NCBI GenBank assembly: GCA_943736015.1
Contig: OX031062.1
Location: 30,105,462 to 30,169,461 of the forward strand
Direction: 5' to 3'
DNA from: Tridacna crocea
Taxonomy: Eukaryota > Mollusca > Bivalvia > Cardiida > Cardiidae
DNA length: 64,000 nucleotides
In this document: piece by piece, positions 1-10,184 of the stretch
Numbering within the stretch: the first letter of the stretch is position 1
Layout of the letters: each line of letters begins with the position of its first letter
Position numbers and translations under genes: made by a program
Notes under the pieces: generated by a model
What the model saw: only the letters and a program-made list of their open reading frames with translations
Databases searched by the model: none
What the model was told of the DNA's origin: nothing

Positions 1-10
1 GGTCACATGC

Positions 11-237
11 TTAACTCATTACCAGAAGACATTATTTTAGACTTGTCGAAATCAAAAGCATTTGCACATGACAAAATAAAAGTGACTGAAATTTTAAAAT
101 TTGTTTTGTTAGGGTAGAAAACATTGTGGGAAAAGGAGAAAATGCTGGTTACCAGCATTTTCTCCTTTCCCCACAATGTTTTCAAAAGGCTTCTTTTCCA
201 GGAGCGTCACAGTAGGGATTGTGTGGTAATGGGTTAA
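11..237 (+). mobile_element. TTAA-A, full length
   Basis: TTAA at both ends, left end ACTCATTACC, right end GTGTGGTAATGGG. The hairpin is almost perfect, though right-arm copying has replaced CCC with CCCC-like text near 168. Confidence 0.9.
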
Positions 238-251
238 TTGCTAATAATTAC

Positions 252-944
252 GCCAATGTTAGTAGTGCAAGAGCTCCTCCTAGAGTCCATCCAGGTCAGC
301 TAAACAAGAGAAAAGGCATGTAAGCAAGTCAATAGTAGTTTGCTTCAAGGCCAAAACGCCAACATCTAATGATTTATTACCCTTTCAGATCAGCACAAAC
401 ATAAAAAGGTAAGTAATAATGTTATTTCATGTAAGAACAAAAATAATTACAATGGGTGGGAAGTTTTGCAAATATCTGGTAACATGACGCCAGGAAATCA
501 TAGTACTACAAACTGAATGTTTGGGGCAAATTTATAAACTACAATCTATATTTAAATATCATGGCCAGATGTTTCATTGAAGATTCCGACTATTTTAATA
601 AATATTTAAAGGCCTGGTTGCTTTTATCTCGTTTTTTGCCTGGTTGAGAAAGATACTTCGTACCAGCCACTGGGTAGTGGTTACACTCATTTTCTACGTT
701 CCCCCCATTTAGACTCGTTACAAAAGATGTTTGAAGTGAGGATGTCAAGCGTGATATAAAATTGTCACTCAACTCATTCATAAGATTTGATCGCCTAAGA
801 TGCATACCAGTTTGATGTGAATGAGTAAGTGAACCCACAAACTATTTTCATGCCACACACTTCTTCAGTGCAAACAGTCATTGTAATAATGTTCTGCTTT
901 ATAAAACCATTTTCCCTGCAGTTCTTTGGTTCTGCCACTTCACT
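252..944. other. Mostly unassigned
   Basis: No TTAA copy. A minus-strand frame (590-838) is open for 82 codons with a plausible mix of residues (HLRRSNLMNELSDNFISRL) but no convincing splice sites. A 48-base minus candidate exon (252-299) is discussed among rejected items. Confidence 0.4.
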
Positions 945-1152
945 CCTTATGAGAATTGACACAAATTTAGACAGGTGCATATTGAAAGCAAGTGAATTTG
1001 TTGATAGGTTAAATGTTGCTCAACAAATATACTGTTTTAAAAAAGGTAGATAGCATTGTTGGAAAAGGAGACAATGCTACAAACCACTATTCTATCCTTT
1101 CCCCACAACGTTTTCAAAAACGTTTTCCAACAGGATTGTATGGTATAGGTTA
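945..1152 (+). mobile_element. TTAA-A, degraded
   Basis: Both hairpin arms are recognisable (GCATTGTTGGAAAAGGAG and CCTTTCCCCACAACG) but heavily mutated; TTAA ends are lost. Confidence 0.55.
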
Positions 1153-1494
1153 CCTCAACTGCCAAACATCTTAGTTCTTGCAACATGAACTAATCTCTCT
1201 TGATTCTGCTTTCTGGAAACTACACCAGTCCTGTACTGATACCAAATATGCAGGCCAATAATTATTCCTAAAGTTGAGCTCCCCTCCTGGGTATCGAACT
1301 CAAAAACTGGGAAAAAATTTTGAAACAAATAACTTTCAAGATATCATTGTAAAATGCTGATAAGCAACTTGAAATAATGCTCAATGCCTAGATAGACATG
1401 AAAAATTGTGGCAAAAGGAAACATTGCTAATTTTTTTTAACAATCTTTTCAATATCATTATGCAAAATGAATATTGTCTGCTGGGTGTATTCTA
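1153..1494. other. Unassigned AT-rich stretch
   Basis: A weak hairpin-arm relic (TGTGGCAAAAGGAAACATTG near 1408) suggests a very old TTAA-type copy; nothing else is supported. Confidence 0.3.
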
Positions 1495-1712
1495 TTAACC
1501 TTTTACCAAACAATCTGTTTTAAAAACACTGGGACATAAGGTTCGTGAAAATGTTTACGTAAACAGAGAAAATGTAAACGGTATGTTTTCCTTTCCCGAT
1601 GTTTTATCTTACATATTACAAGCAATCAAATCATTTCGAGCTATAGTTAACTTGTCATCTGCAAAGCCCTTAATTTGAATAAGTATGAAATTTTGTCATT
1701 TAGTAAAGATTA
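1495..1712 (-). mobile_element. TTAA-A, degraded
   Basis: Left end TTAACCTTTTACCAAACAAT survives; the hairpin tip is changed to a GTTTACGTAAAC palindrome. Confidence 0.6.
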
Positions 1713-1718
1713 TAACTG

Positions 1719-1893
1719 TTAACAAAATAATCCTGTGTTTTAACAACCCTGAGGAAGGAAGTTTTTGAAGCTCAGATAACCAGCATTTTCTCCTTTTCCA
1801 ACCATTTTTTCTTCTCTTTTAAAGACAACCCAAATCATTTCAGCCACATCTGCAAGACTGCTTTCAAAAGTTTCTCATTTGGTACAGAGTTAA
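1719..1893 (-). mobile_element. TTAA-A, degraded, internal loss
   Basis: TTAA at both ends. Much of the first hairpin arm is missing; CCAGCATTTTCTCCTTTTCC remains. Confidence 0.65.
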
Positions 1894-2377
1894 AGTATAA
1901 TAATAGACCTTATGTAGTCTTCAGCATTCATGTAATGTGAATAGTCCGTTTTCTTTTTCGAATGTTCTGATTATATCCTGTTCCAATGATAATTCAAATT
2001 TGGGCGCTCTGAACAATCCGTACATTCAGAGAATCTGCTGTTTTCTCCTCAATTGTAACTGAGCATTTTCAACCTAATTGTTAACCAATTGGTAGGAGAG
2101 TATGATAATTTTCAATATCCATCTCTAGACATCAAGTTCATGCCATTGGCTTGTCCAATCAAATTTCAAACTTAGTTTCGCGTCTAATGATGTTGATTTC
2201 GTCATCTTTTTGGTCATGTTGTTTTACTTTCAAACACTAGCAAAAACTTCTGTTGTACAATAATTCTATAGCTTCTAATAATGAACCTGTTGTTATAATA
2301 ATTAATAAACCGGATACCAGTAAAGTTAATTGCATCTATAGATCTATGATTTAAAAAGTTATTAGTCATAGAAAGTT
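1894..2377. other. Unassigned
   Basis: AT-rich, no frame or repeat recognised apart from short AT microsatellite-like text. Confidence 0.3.
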
Positions 2378-2604
2378 TTCTCTTTACCACACAATCCGTG
2401 GTTTTTACGACCTAGAGGAAGAAACCTTTGGAAAAAATTTAGGGAAAAGGAGAAAATGCTGGTAACCATTATTTTCTCCTTTTCTCACAATGTTTTCTAC
2501 TCTTCTACAGTCATATTTCAATTTTTGAGTCACATTTATATTGTTGTCTGGAAATGCTTTCAGTTTGGAAAAGGCTGAAGTTTTGCCGTAAGGTATAGAG
2601 TTAA
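2378..2604 (-). mobile_element. TTAA-A, nearly full length
   Basis: Left end CTCTTTACCACACAATCC, right end TATAGAGTTAA. The left TTAA is mutated. Confidence 0.85.
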
Positions 2605-2707
2605 CTACATGTATTCTCCAAATATCAAGCCCCTTGAATGCATTTTATTACTATGTATACTAAAATTTGATGATTCTGCAGAATATTTATCAGAGTATAT
2701 CATGGTC

Positions 2708-2935
2708 TTAACCCTTTACCCCATAAGGCATTTCTATGGCATCTCTAATTGACCCTAAATAACAGCAAGGATGAAGCGGTTTCTTATGTGTATATGATAC
2801 CTTTTGATAGCATAGAAAACATTGTGGCAAAAGGTGAAATTGCTCGTCACGAGCAATTTCACCTTTTGCCACAAAGTTTTCCAAAGGTTCCTACAAGCAA
2901 TGTGTAGAAATGAGTATCTATGGAGTAAAGGGTTA
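2708..2935 (+). mobile_element. TTAA-B, full length
   Basis: Starts TTAACCCTTTACCCCATAAG, ends TGGAGTAAAGGGTTA. The hairpin reads TTGTGGCAAAAGGTGAAATT with a perfectly matched return arm and tip GCTCGTCACGAGC. Confidence 0.9.
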
Positions 2936-3219
2936 TCTGCAAAAGTCAAGTGAGAAATTTCAGCCGAAACAACCTTGAAAATGGCAACAAATGGTTCCTT
3001 TTACATACTGAAAATGTACACTGCAGTCATTTGGCAGTCTAAAGGTTAGGGCACAATAAACCCATGGTGCCTTTTCCTTTCTGGAACAAACTCCTAATAA
3101 GAGCAATTTCAGAGTTGTTATTTTTCAAAATATCTGACTGAACCAATAGCAATAGCTCAAAGATCAGAATGCATGTTTTGTGCACTCTGGTTCCGGTTAA
3201 CATTAGCTGCAAATGCAAA

Positions 3220-3408
3220 TTAAATCATTATTAAACAACAATATTTTAGGCTTGTCCAAGTTGAAAGCATTTGCAAATAACAAAATAAAAGTGATTGAAA
3301 ATTATGAATTTATTTTGGTTACCAGCATTTTCTCCTTTTCCCACAATGTTTTCATAAGGCTTCTTTCTCAGGGTCTTCAAAAGTAGGAATTGTGTGGTAA
3401 TGGGTTAA
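3220..3408 (+). mobile_element. TTAA-A, first hairpin arm deleted
   Basis: Both TTAA ends kept; the deletion runs from the left interior to GGTTACCAGC, so only one arm remains. Confidence 0.85.
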
Positions 3409-3420
3409 ATTGTAAACAGT

Positions 3421-3500
3421 TTAACCCTTCATCCTGACCCTGAAAAACAGGCATTAAGAAAACACTGTAGGAAAAGGAGAAAATGTTTTTCCCATTTAGA
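3421..3500 (-). mobile_element. TTAA-A fragment
   Basis: TTAACCCTTCATCC followed by AACACTGTAGGAAAAGGAG; the second half is missing. Confidence 0.55.
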
Positions 3501-3527
3501 AGGAAAATCCCACCACTGTCATCATTT

Positions 3528-3604
3528 TTAACCCGTTACCATACATATCACAACTTTTAACACCCCTGTAAAAGAACCTTTAGAAAACGTTGTGGGAACA
3601 TTGT
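3528..3604 (-). mobile_element. TTAA-A fragment
   Basis: TTAACCCGTTACCATACATA and the stretch to AACGTTGTGGGAAC; cut off where a D-type repeat begins. Confidence 0.65.
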
Positions 3605-3742
3605 GACCTGTTGCAGACAGTGTAGATCTACATTGTCCTACATATGGACACACTTTTTCTTAAATATTACCTTTGAAATAGCAAAACTCAGATTTTTAGG
3701 ATTGACTGAAAAGTTTCATTTCACTTATTTAGCAAGTTAAGG
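3604..3742 (+). repeat. Dispersed repeat D
   Basis: Family marked by TTGCAGACAGTGTAGATC and, downstream, ATTACCTTTGAAAT and TTTCATTTCA. Other copies are listed below; fuller ones have a foldback around TGCACAAAATGTGCA. Confidence 0.55.
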
Positions 3743-3800
3743 GTTACTAGCCTGCAAATATTTTCAATTTAGACCAGTGTTAATTTTGTTGTTTGTCAGA

Positions 3801-4030
3801 GTTGACCTGTTACCAAACAATCATGGGTTTGAACAACCCTGTAAGAGAAGCCTTTAGAAAACATTGTGGGAAAAGGAGAAAATGCTGATAACCAGCATTT
3901 TCTCCATTTCCCACAATGTTTTCCTCCCTTCCTAAAACAAGTTTTAATTCTATAGTCACATTCATTTTGTTGTCTGCAAATGCTTTAAATTTTGACCAGT
4001 TTAAAATTTTGCTGTTTGATAGAGAGTTAA
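3801..4030 (-). mobile_element. TTAA-A, full length
   Basis: Well kept hairpin with tip GCTGATAACCAGC; right TTAA intact, left TTAA changed to TTGA. Confidence 0.88.
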
Positions 4031-4454
4031 ATGCCTTGAATTTGGCTGATTCTAACATTGGGTCTTCGGGTAAAAAGAATCCAGGGTTAAGGAACAGTTT
4101 CCTGCATCATGGAGGTTATATTTTGAATTCCAAGAGTAAGAATTTCATCCTTACAACACAAGAGTGTTTGTAAAACATTCAAACATCTAGTACCACCAGA
4201 CCCATGTGCTATATCTCTCCCAGAAAATGTGGACCAGTTTATTGTACTAGAGCCAAAACCGCAGTTATGTAAACATTAAGAGAAAACAGAAATGTTTGAT
4301 ATTCCAAGAAAGTCCTCTAACACCAAAATAATTCATGCCTGGTTTCCATACAGATTGCACTTTCTGCCAGCTCCGCTAATCTGTAATTTCTTTTGCATTG
4401 ACCTATAATAATTAATCTATTTTTTTTCATCCCTTTAAAATACAATCCCAACAT
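4031..4454. other. Unassigned
   Basis: No supported gene or repeat; the plus-strand frame through here is continued from the transposon. Confidence 0.3.
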
Positions 4455-4677
4455 TTCATTCATTACCAAACAATGAAATTTTTGGTCTGTCCAAATTGAC
4501 AGCATTTGCAGAAGACAAAATAAAAGTGACTGAAAATTTGAAATTTGTTCTGTGAAGGGTAGAAAACATTGTGGGAAAAGTAGAAAATGCTAGTTACCCA
4601 CAATGGTTCCCACAATGTTTTCTAAAGGCTTCTTTTTCAGGGTCATCAAAAGTACAGATTGTGTGGTAATTGGTAAA
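4455..4677 (+). mobile_element. TTAA-A, full length with damaged hairpin
   Basis: Second arm is replaced in part by a duplicated CCCACAATG; both ends mutated from TTAA. Confidence 0.8.
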
Positions 4678-4873
4678 TGTCCCTGAGAAAGACACCTTTT
4701 TCAAATGTTGTTGGAAAAAGAGAAAATGCTGGTAAGCAGTGTTTTCTTCTTTACCCACAATGTTTCCTACTTTTGTAAAACCAAATTTTCATTTTTTGAA
4801 TCACGTTTTTTTTGTTGTCTGGAGATTCTTTCAAGTTGGACTAGTCTAAAATTTTGTTTTTCGTAAAAAGTTT
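4678..4873 (-). mobile_element. TTAA-A, degraded
   Basis: Abuts the previous copy. Hairpin arms diverged; right half to TTGTTGTCTGGAG is clear. Confidence 0.7.
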
Positions 4874-4889
4874 AATATGGCCAAAAAAT

Positions 4890-5025
4890 GAGATAGCTTT
4901 GAAAACCTTAGAGAAAAAGGAGAAAACTCTAGTAACTACCATTTTCTCATTTTTCCAGAATGTTTCTCATCCTTTCACAGACATCTGGCTAAAAAGGCTT
5001 TCCACATTTTGTCATTTGGCAAGAA
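4890..5025 (-). mobile_element. TTAA-A, degraded
   Basis: Arms GAGAAAAAGGAGAAAAC and TTTTCTCATTTTTCC, then GTCATTTGGCAAGAAG. Confidence 0.5.
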
Positions 5026-5372
5026 GATAATGAAACAAAAAATTCCTAATATCATATCATTTATAAGCTATTTCTGGCTACTTATCAAGGATATACAAAG
5101 ATTCTTTTGAAATCTAAAAACATTGTTTTTCAGTGATAATTTGGCTGCTTTTTTCATGGCCCATTGAAGCTGTATCACAACCCCTTCACCCACAATGACC
5201 CACACACAGATAGCTCTGATAACCTGCCTAGGTAATATAAACAGCTCTTTCCTGGAAACTTTGTTCCACATACCTTAGTTTTACTTTTGAAAAGATGGTT
5301 TTGTTTTGGAGTCAGACTGGACTAAGTCTAAGAAGTGTGCAGTTTATAGCATTTAAAATGTCTAGTCTTATC
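5026..5372. other. Unassigned
   Basis: Contains a minus-strand 67-codon open frame (5068-5271) without good splice sites; not called. Confidence 0.3.
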
Positions 5373-5596
5373 TTAACCCTTTACCAAACAAAATTTTAGA
5401 CTTGTCCAACTTGAAAACACTTGCACACGACAAAATAAATGTAACCCAAAATTGAAATTTGTTCCCAGCGGGCTGGAAAACATTGTGGGAAAAGGAGAAA
5501 ATGCTGGTTACCAGCATTTTCTCCTTTTCCCACAATGTTTTCAAAAGGCCTCTATCTCAGGGTCGTAAAAACCAGGGATTGTTTGGTAAAGAGTAA
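5373..5596 (+). mobile_element. TTAA-A, full length
   Basis: Left TTAACCCTTTACCAAACAAA; perfect 33-bp hairpin arms. Right end GGTAAAGAGTAAA has lost TTAA by one change. Confidence 0.92.
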
Positions 5597-5738
5597 ACCT
5601 CCTTGTATCTGGAGTTCTATGGGTAATTTAGCCCTGAAAATGGTGAAATAAGGAAACAATCCTTTTCCAAAGACAGCCAAAATATTACAACCTGAAAATC
5701 ATTGTGGCCAGAATGTTACATGATAGCAGTTGGTATTG

Positions 5739-5800
5739 GTACACGATTAGACTGCATGCTGTGTGCAATCTGATCTTAATCTACACTGTCTGCAAAAGCA
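5739..5800. repeat. Dispersed repeat D, part
   Basis: Foldback AGACTGCATGCTGTGTGCAATCTGATC followed by a TCTACACTGTCTGCAAAAGC-like match. Confidence 0.55.
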
Positions 5801-5985
5801 ACATAAACAACCTTTCTGCAATATTGTGCTTCTTTTCTCCACGCTGATGAGACTTGCAACGAAGATGGGAGTGGCTGCTGTGCTTCCATCTGTAACAGTA
5901 TCTTGAAGCATAACCTCAATATTCAAGGTTTCAGCTATCACCTTCTTATAAAGTTCGAAACAGTAGGTAAGGTAGTATGGTTTCT
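5800..5985 (-). CDS. Candidate exon or coding relic, unidentified
   Basis: Minus-strand frame LGQKPYYLTYCFELYKKVIA, then ETLNIEVMLQDTVTDGSTAA, TPIFVASLISVEKRSTILQK. It follows a possible acceptor (TTTTGCTTAG) and runs into the repeat at 5739-5800, from which its last 20 or so residues derive. No good donor is seen (GTTGTT after the K). The text looks like a real soluble protein segment but does not match the ADAMTS catalytic domain expected in this direction, so it may be a pseudogene fragment or an exon of another gene. Confidence 0.25.
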
Positions 5986-6059
5986 GTCCTAAGCAAAAGT
6001 ACTTTGGCTGGTGTGAACTTTATAGAAAGAAATGAAAGCTCATTGAAGCACTCATTAAT

Positions 6060-6270
6060 ATTCATCTAACAACATTGAGAAAGAATACTTTTGAGAATAT
6101 TGTGGGAAAAGGAGAAACTGCTGGTAACCAGCATTTTTTTTTTCACTTACTCCCATGATGTTTTTTACCCTATCAATGCAATTTTTCCTATTTCAGCTAC
6201 ATTTAACTTTATGTCTGCAAATGCCTTACGCTTTAACAAGTCCAAAATTTTGTAATTTGGTAAAGAGTAC
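6060..6270 (-). mobile_element. TTAA-A, degraded
   Basis: Hairpin tip CTGGTAACCAGC, T-run expansion in the second arm; abuts TTAA-B copy on its right. Confidence 0.75.
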
Positions 6271-6272
6271 TG

Positions 6273-6456
6273 TTAACCCTTTACCCCATAAGGCATTTCT
6301 ATGGCATCTCTAATTGACCCGAAATAACAGCAAGGATGATGTCGTTTGTTATGTGTATATGACATCTTTTGATAGCATAGAAAACATTGTGGCAAAAGGT
6401 GAAATTGCTCCTACAAGCAATGCGTAGAAATGAGTACCTGTGAAGTAAAGGGTTAA
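6273..6456 (+). mobile_element. TTAA-B, second hairpin arm deleted
   Basis: TTAA at both ends; text jumps from GGTGAAATTGCTC to CTACAAGCAATG, removing about 45 bases relative to the copy at 2708. Confidence 0.88.
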
Positions 6457-6618
6457 GGTAGTATAGAATGGCACAAGCAGTTCCAGAGATTTGCATGATA
6501 TATAGTCCATAAATTATGAATTGCCTCTGAGTAAGTAGAGCTTTGAGGAAAGTCTTTATCAGGCTACGATTATATACAACAACCAGTCTTTACTTCCATT
6601 GAGATACTGTTTGGCTCC

Positions 6619-6845
6619 TTAACTCATTACCAAACGACAAAATTTTACTTTTGTCCAAATTGAAAGCATTTGCAAACAACAAAATAAAAGTGACTGAAAA
6701 TTTGAAGTTTGTTTTGTGAAGGGTAGAAAACATTGTGGGAAAAGGAGAAAATGCTGGTTTCCAGCATTTTCTCCTTTTCCCACATTGTTTTCAAAAGGCT
6801 TCTTTCTCAGGGTCATCAAAAGTAGGGATTGTGTGGTTATGGATT
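6619..6845 (+). mobile_element. TTAA-A, full length
   Basis: Hairpin tip GCTGGTTTCCAGC; right end GTGTGGTTATGGATTA. Confidence 0.9.
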
Positions 6846-6856
6846 ACAAAGAATGA

Positions 6857-7060
6857 TGACAAATTCTAGAATTGTCCAGACTGAAAACATTTTGTACATG
6901 ACAAAATTGAGCATACCTGAAATGACTTGTTTTATTTATCTTAAAAAGAATAGAAAACATGGTGGGTATAGGAGAAAATGCTAGTTACCAGAATTTTCTC
7001 CTGTACCCACAATGCACCATTTTTTAAATGCCTTGATCTTCAGAATCGTAAAGATTTCCA
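6857..7060 (+). mobile_element. TTAA-A, degraded
   Basis: Arms ATGGTGGGTATAGGAG and CTCCTGTACCCACAATG share the same GTA/TAC change, so pairing is kept. Ends next to the ADAMTS exon (40 bases away). Confidence 0.75.
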
Positions 7061-7099
7061 ATTCTATCACACCAACAAAAATAGTAAAGATATACTTAC

Positions 7100-7332
7100 A
7101 ATGGATACTAAAGTCAATATATAGTTCTGCAATTTATCCCCATGTGTCTTTAACATGAGATGATCTGCAGCTACCATCAGTTCCACATAGTTTTTATTGG
7201 ATAATGAGCGTTTACTTATATGGTGAGACGACGATGAAAATAATTTATTAAATGATTCACTATTATCACTAATATCCAAGTCTTCTATATCACTCTGTAA
7301 ATCTCTTTTCCTCCGATGATGCTTATAATTTT
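7100..7332 (-). CDS. Internal exon of an ADAMTS-type metalloprotease
   Basis: A 233-base exon read leftwards. The acceptor is a strong pyrimidine tract ending TTTCAG and the donor is GTAAGT (7094-7099). The peptide starts in the prodomain tail, has the furin-type site HHRRKR, then an acidic/serine linker, then a second basic site ISKR followed by NKNYVELMVAADHLML and KLQNYILTLVSI. Known ADAMTS and reprolysin domains open with (Y/F)VE(T)LVVAD...H...L..Y+LT+MSIV just after furin cleavage, which this matches. The protein would be a secreted zinc endopeptidase of the extracellular matrix. The exon starts with two bases of a split codon and ends on a codon boundary. The HExxH zinc motif is not in this exon and I did not find its exon in the window. 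ADAM rather than ADAMTS is possible; the YILTLVSI end favours ADAMTS. Confidence 0.8.
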
Positions 7333-7364
7333 CTGAAAGTAGAAAAAAAGAAATAATGTTATAG

Positions 7365-7578
7365 GGACTCTTTTTCAAACCTGAGTTCAATGACCTTGTG
7401 AAAAAAGCCTTTGAAAACATTCAGGGAAAAGGAGAAAAAACCTCATTCTCTCCTTTTCCAACAATATTGTCTACCTTTCCCCGAACAAATTTCAATTTTT
7501 AGGTCACATTTATTTTGTCGTCTGCAAATGCTTTGAATTTGGACAAGGGTAAAATGTAGTCGTTAGGTAAAGACTTAA
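7365..7578 (-). mobile_element. TTAA-A in the intron beside the ADAMTS exon
   Basis: Begins about 33 bases from the exon's acceptor side. Hairpin tip mostly lost; right end GGTAAAGACTTAA. Confidence 0.75.
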
Positions 7579-7645
7579 GTAAGCAACATGTACTGGTAAG
7601 AATAAATTAAAATTCCAGGAGAAGGCCAACATGTTGGGAATTTAC

Positions 7646-7675
7646 CTGTGCTGAGTAAGAACTTGTCTTGAACAA
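7646..7675 (-). CDS. Candidate 30-base exon just upstream of the ADAMTS exon
   Basis: Between a T-rich acceptor ending TTTTTTTAG and a GTAAAT donor lie 30 bases that read VQDKFLLST with two bases before and one after. The single trailing G joins the AA that starts exon 7100-7332 to make GAA, so the reading frame continues as ...LLST-E-NYKHHRRKR. Phase agreement has a one in three chance of being luck and the exon is very short, so this is tentative. If real it encodes part of the prodomain. Confidence 0.35.
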
Positions 7676-7846
7676 CTAAAAAAATTGTCTTACATTCTTG
7701 ACCTTGCTTTTCATGTAATTATGCTAATCAAAGAACAAATCATTATGTCTAGTACCAGCAAACATGCAACAGTAATTAATGCAGAAGTAATTAAGCATTA
7801 TTTCCCAGTACAAAGCACCAGAGGATGAAGTCATAATGTGCAAAAA

Positions 7847-8889
7847 CAAGGGAGCCATGATGGTCCTGTATCGCTCCACTGGTTAATAAGTAATAACACT
7901 TCAAACCTCACACCAGATAATACATGTCTTGAATGTGTGGTTCTAAGTAAGATTTTCAAAGTTTCCTCAATAAAGGCCCTGTAAAAGATGAGACCCTCGA
8001 GACAGAGCTAAATTTAGTAGACCTAGTCTTATTATGGTTAGTAACAAGAGGATTTATAAAGTTTCACCACAAAAGCCCATGTAAAACTTGTGACTCCTGG
8101 CGTCAGGACAAACTTGAAAGCAAATACTATCATTTGGGCCCTCTTGGTGGAGGCCCTCTAGATAAAAATGCAAAATTTGGTAGTCCCAGGCCTTCTGGTA
8201 AATGGGATGGGGCCATATTTGACCCCAGGGTTATAACTTCGGGACCCTTTGTAGAAACCCACTAATCATTCCAAATCTGGTGGCTCTAGGCCTTATCGCT
8301 AGGAAATAAAAAAATTTTGAAGTTTTCCTTATATAAGCCCATATAAAACTTGTGATCCCTAAGTCTAGGCCAAATTTGACTGCAGGGCTATAATTTGGGC
8401 ATTCTTGGTAGACATCCACTTTATAAAGATACATGCCAAATTCGGTAGGCCTAGTCTCAGAGGGATTTTACAGTTTTCCCTATATGACCCCCAGGGCAAG
8501 ACCAATTTTGACCCTAGAGCTATTATTTGAAGGACCTTGGTAGAGGTCCACTAGATAAAACTACATGCAAATTTTGGCAGCCCTAGGCCTTATGGTTTCA
8601 GAAAAGAAGATTTTCAGACAGGAAGATTTCCAAAGATTTCCAATTTTTGTTGGTTTTGTTACCATGGCAACCAAAGTTTTTGAAGGAATCAAATTCTTTC
8701 AAGGAATTCTAAAAAGGACCATGGCAGGATAATTTCTGTGAACTTTCATCAAATTGGTAGCTAGTTTCAGAGATGTTTGAAATAAAAGTCAACACACTCA
8801 CAGACAGACACACTGACTCATGGACAGATGCACGAAGGAGACCGGGCCATGACATAAGCTCGCTGGCCTTCGGCCTGTAGCGCTTAAAA
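7847..8889 (+). mobile_element. Pearl-like element, type 2
   Basis: Starts with a hairpin head GGAGCCATGATGGTCC and ATCGCTCCACTGG, carries degenerate blocks of roughly 165 bp (each with ATAAAACTTGTGA, CCCTAGGCC and AGATTTTCAAAG-type text), then GTTGCCATGG-type text, a CAGACAGACA-type microsatellite (8797-8826) and a GGCCTTCGGCC hairpin. No protein is encoded. Organisation matches bivalve pearl elements, considered non-autonomous Helentron relatives. Confidence 0.65.
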
Positions 8890-8944
8890 CCAACGCAATC
8901 TTTTACTGGTAGGATTATACAAAAAAATTTCCAATGATTTTTCC

Positions 8945-9138
8945 TTAATCCTTTACCACACAATCCCTACTTTTGATGACCCTAACAAAAGAAGCCACTT
9001 GAAAACATTGTTCCTTTCCCACAATGTTTTCTACCCTTCCCAAATCAAATTTCAATTTTTGATTCACATTTATTTTGTTGTATTCAAATGCTTTGAATTT
9101 AGGTTAGTCCAAAATTGGAACATTTGGTAAGGAGTTAA
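8945..9138 (-). mobile_element. TTAA-A, first hairpin arm lost
   Basis: TTAA both ends; jumps from AACATTG to TTCCTTTCCCACAATG. Confidence 0.85.
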
Positions 9139-9945
9139 GACTTTTTGCAACAGCAGCAAAGCAGCCACAAGAGAGAAACTGAATGGTTTTTATGTAAGCC
9201 AAACATTTGTTATACCTGTTGAATGACCGTTACACCCACTGGTATGTCAGCTATTTTGTAGACAGTGGGGATAAAGATCACTTTGCACAGAACATGCAGT
9301 CTGATCTGCACCATACTACATATTACAGTCAGAATAATTAACTTGTTTGTTACTGTAAGCTTTGACTACTTTTGAGGAATGTAAGTTTACAATATTTTAC
9401 AAAAGATAGAACAGAGGTGATGGCAAATTTCTTTCAGATTTATTTTCACACTCAAAAAAGGAGAAAGCTCTATTGGAGAGGAAAATTCACATGATTATTT
9501 TCTAGAAACTAAAGCACACAAAAAGGTCATTTAAATGGTAAGCTAGGAACTGCACAAAAGCCACCAGATCGTGATAGTTTCTCTAGGCATCAGCTAATTG
9601 CTAGGGTTTAGTATCTATTTACTGCCAAAGGTCAAACAGCATCTCCTACAAGTACAGCATTTTCATTCTTGCTACTGTAAGTTTTTACCAATGTTATGTA
9701 TAATGGTAAAGTATAAGTAAATGTCAATAAAGTTCAATGTCATTATCTTGTCATATTCAAGTTCTTTTATGGTATTACAGTTGAATGGTATCAGATTATT
9801 CAACCAGGGAACCATCTATAGGCAAGGACCACAACATTTATCACACAATAAATCTGAAGTTACCAACCCTTTAAGTGCATACCACTTCTTCAGCTGCTTT
9901 GTGGCCAGACTTAAGGGTTAATCAATGTTTATCTTTCACATACTA
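9139..9945. other. Mostly unassigned, one D repeat
   Basis: GTAGACAGTGGGGATAAAG with GCAGTCTGATCTGCACCATA (about 9248-9320) is a decayed D repeat. Nothing else is supported. Confidence 0.35.
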
Positions 9946-10144
9946 AGCACAAGATTCACCAACCATTCTTAGAAACATTCTTTGTCTTATTCTTCAAGAT
10001 CTTCTGATTGGCTACACCAAATGGTTAAGCCATTCGGCTACACCAAATGGTTTAGCCATTCAGAAATTCTGTTACTTTCACACTGATGAAATTCTGCAGG
10101 ACATGACTATGAATATTCTTAAGAACGGTTGGTGAATATGGCCC
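9946..10144. mobile_element. Foldback element F (ATTCACCAACC ends)
   Basis: Inverted ends ATTCACCAACCATTCTTA and AAGAACGGTTGGTGAATATG. The interior has a duplicated GGCTACACCAAATGGTT. Confidence 0.75.
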
Positions 10145-10184
10145 CTTACATTCCAAACTTTTGTGATATCTATAAACATTTTAA

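Noticed and set aside
252-299. 48-base minus-strand exon candidate reading LTWMDSRRSSCTTNIG, tempting as the cysteine strand before the ADAMTS zinc motif
   Set aside because: Good acceptor and a GTAATT donor, and codon phase fits, but the acidic residues expected after SC..N are absent, the exon is very short and the exons needed between it and 7100 were not found.
590-838. 82-codon minus-strand open frame
   Set aside because: No splice support, start context or recognisable domain; could be chance in AT-rich DNA.
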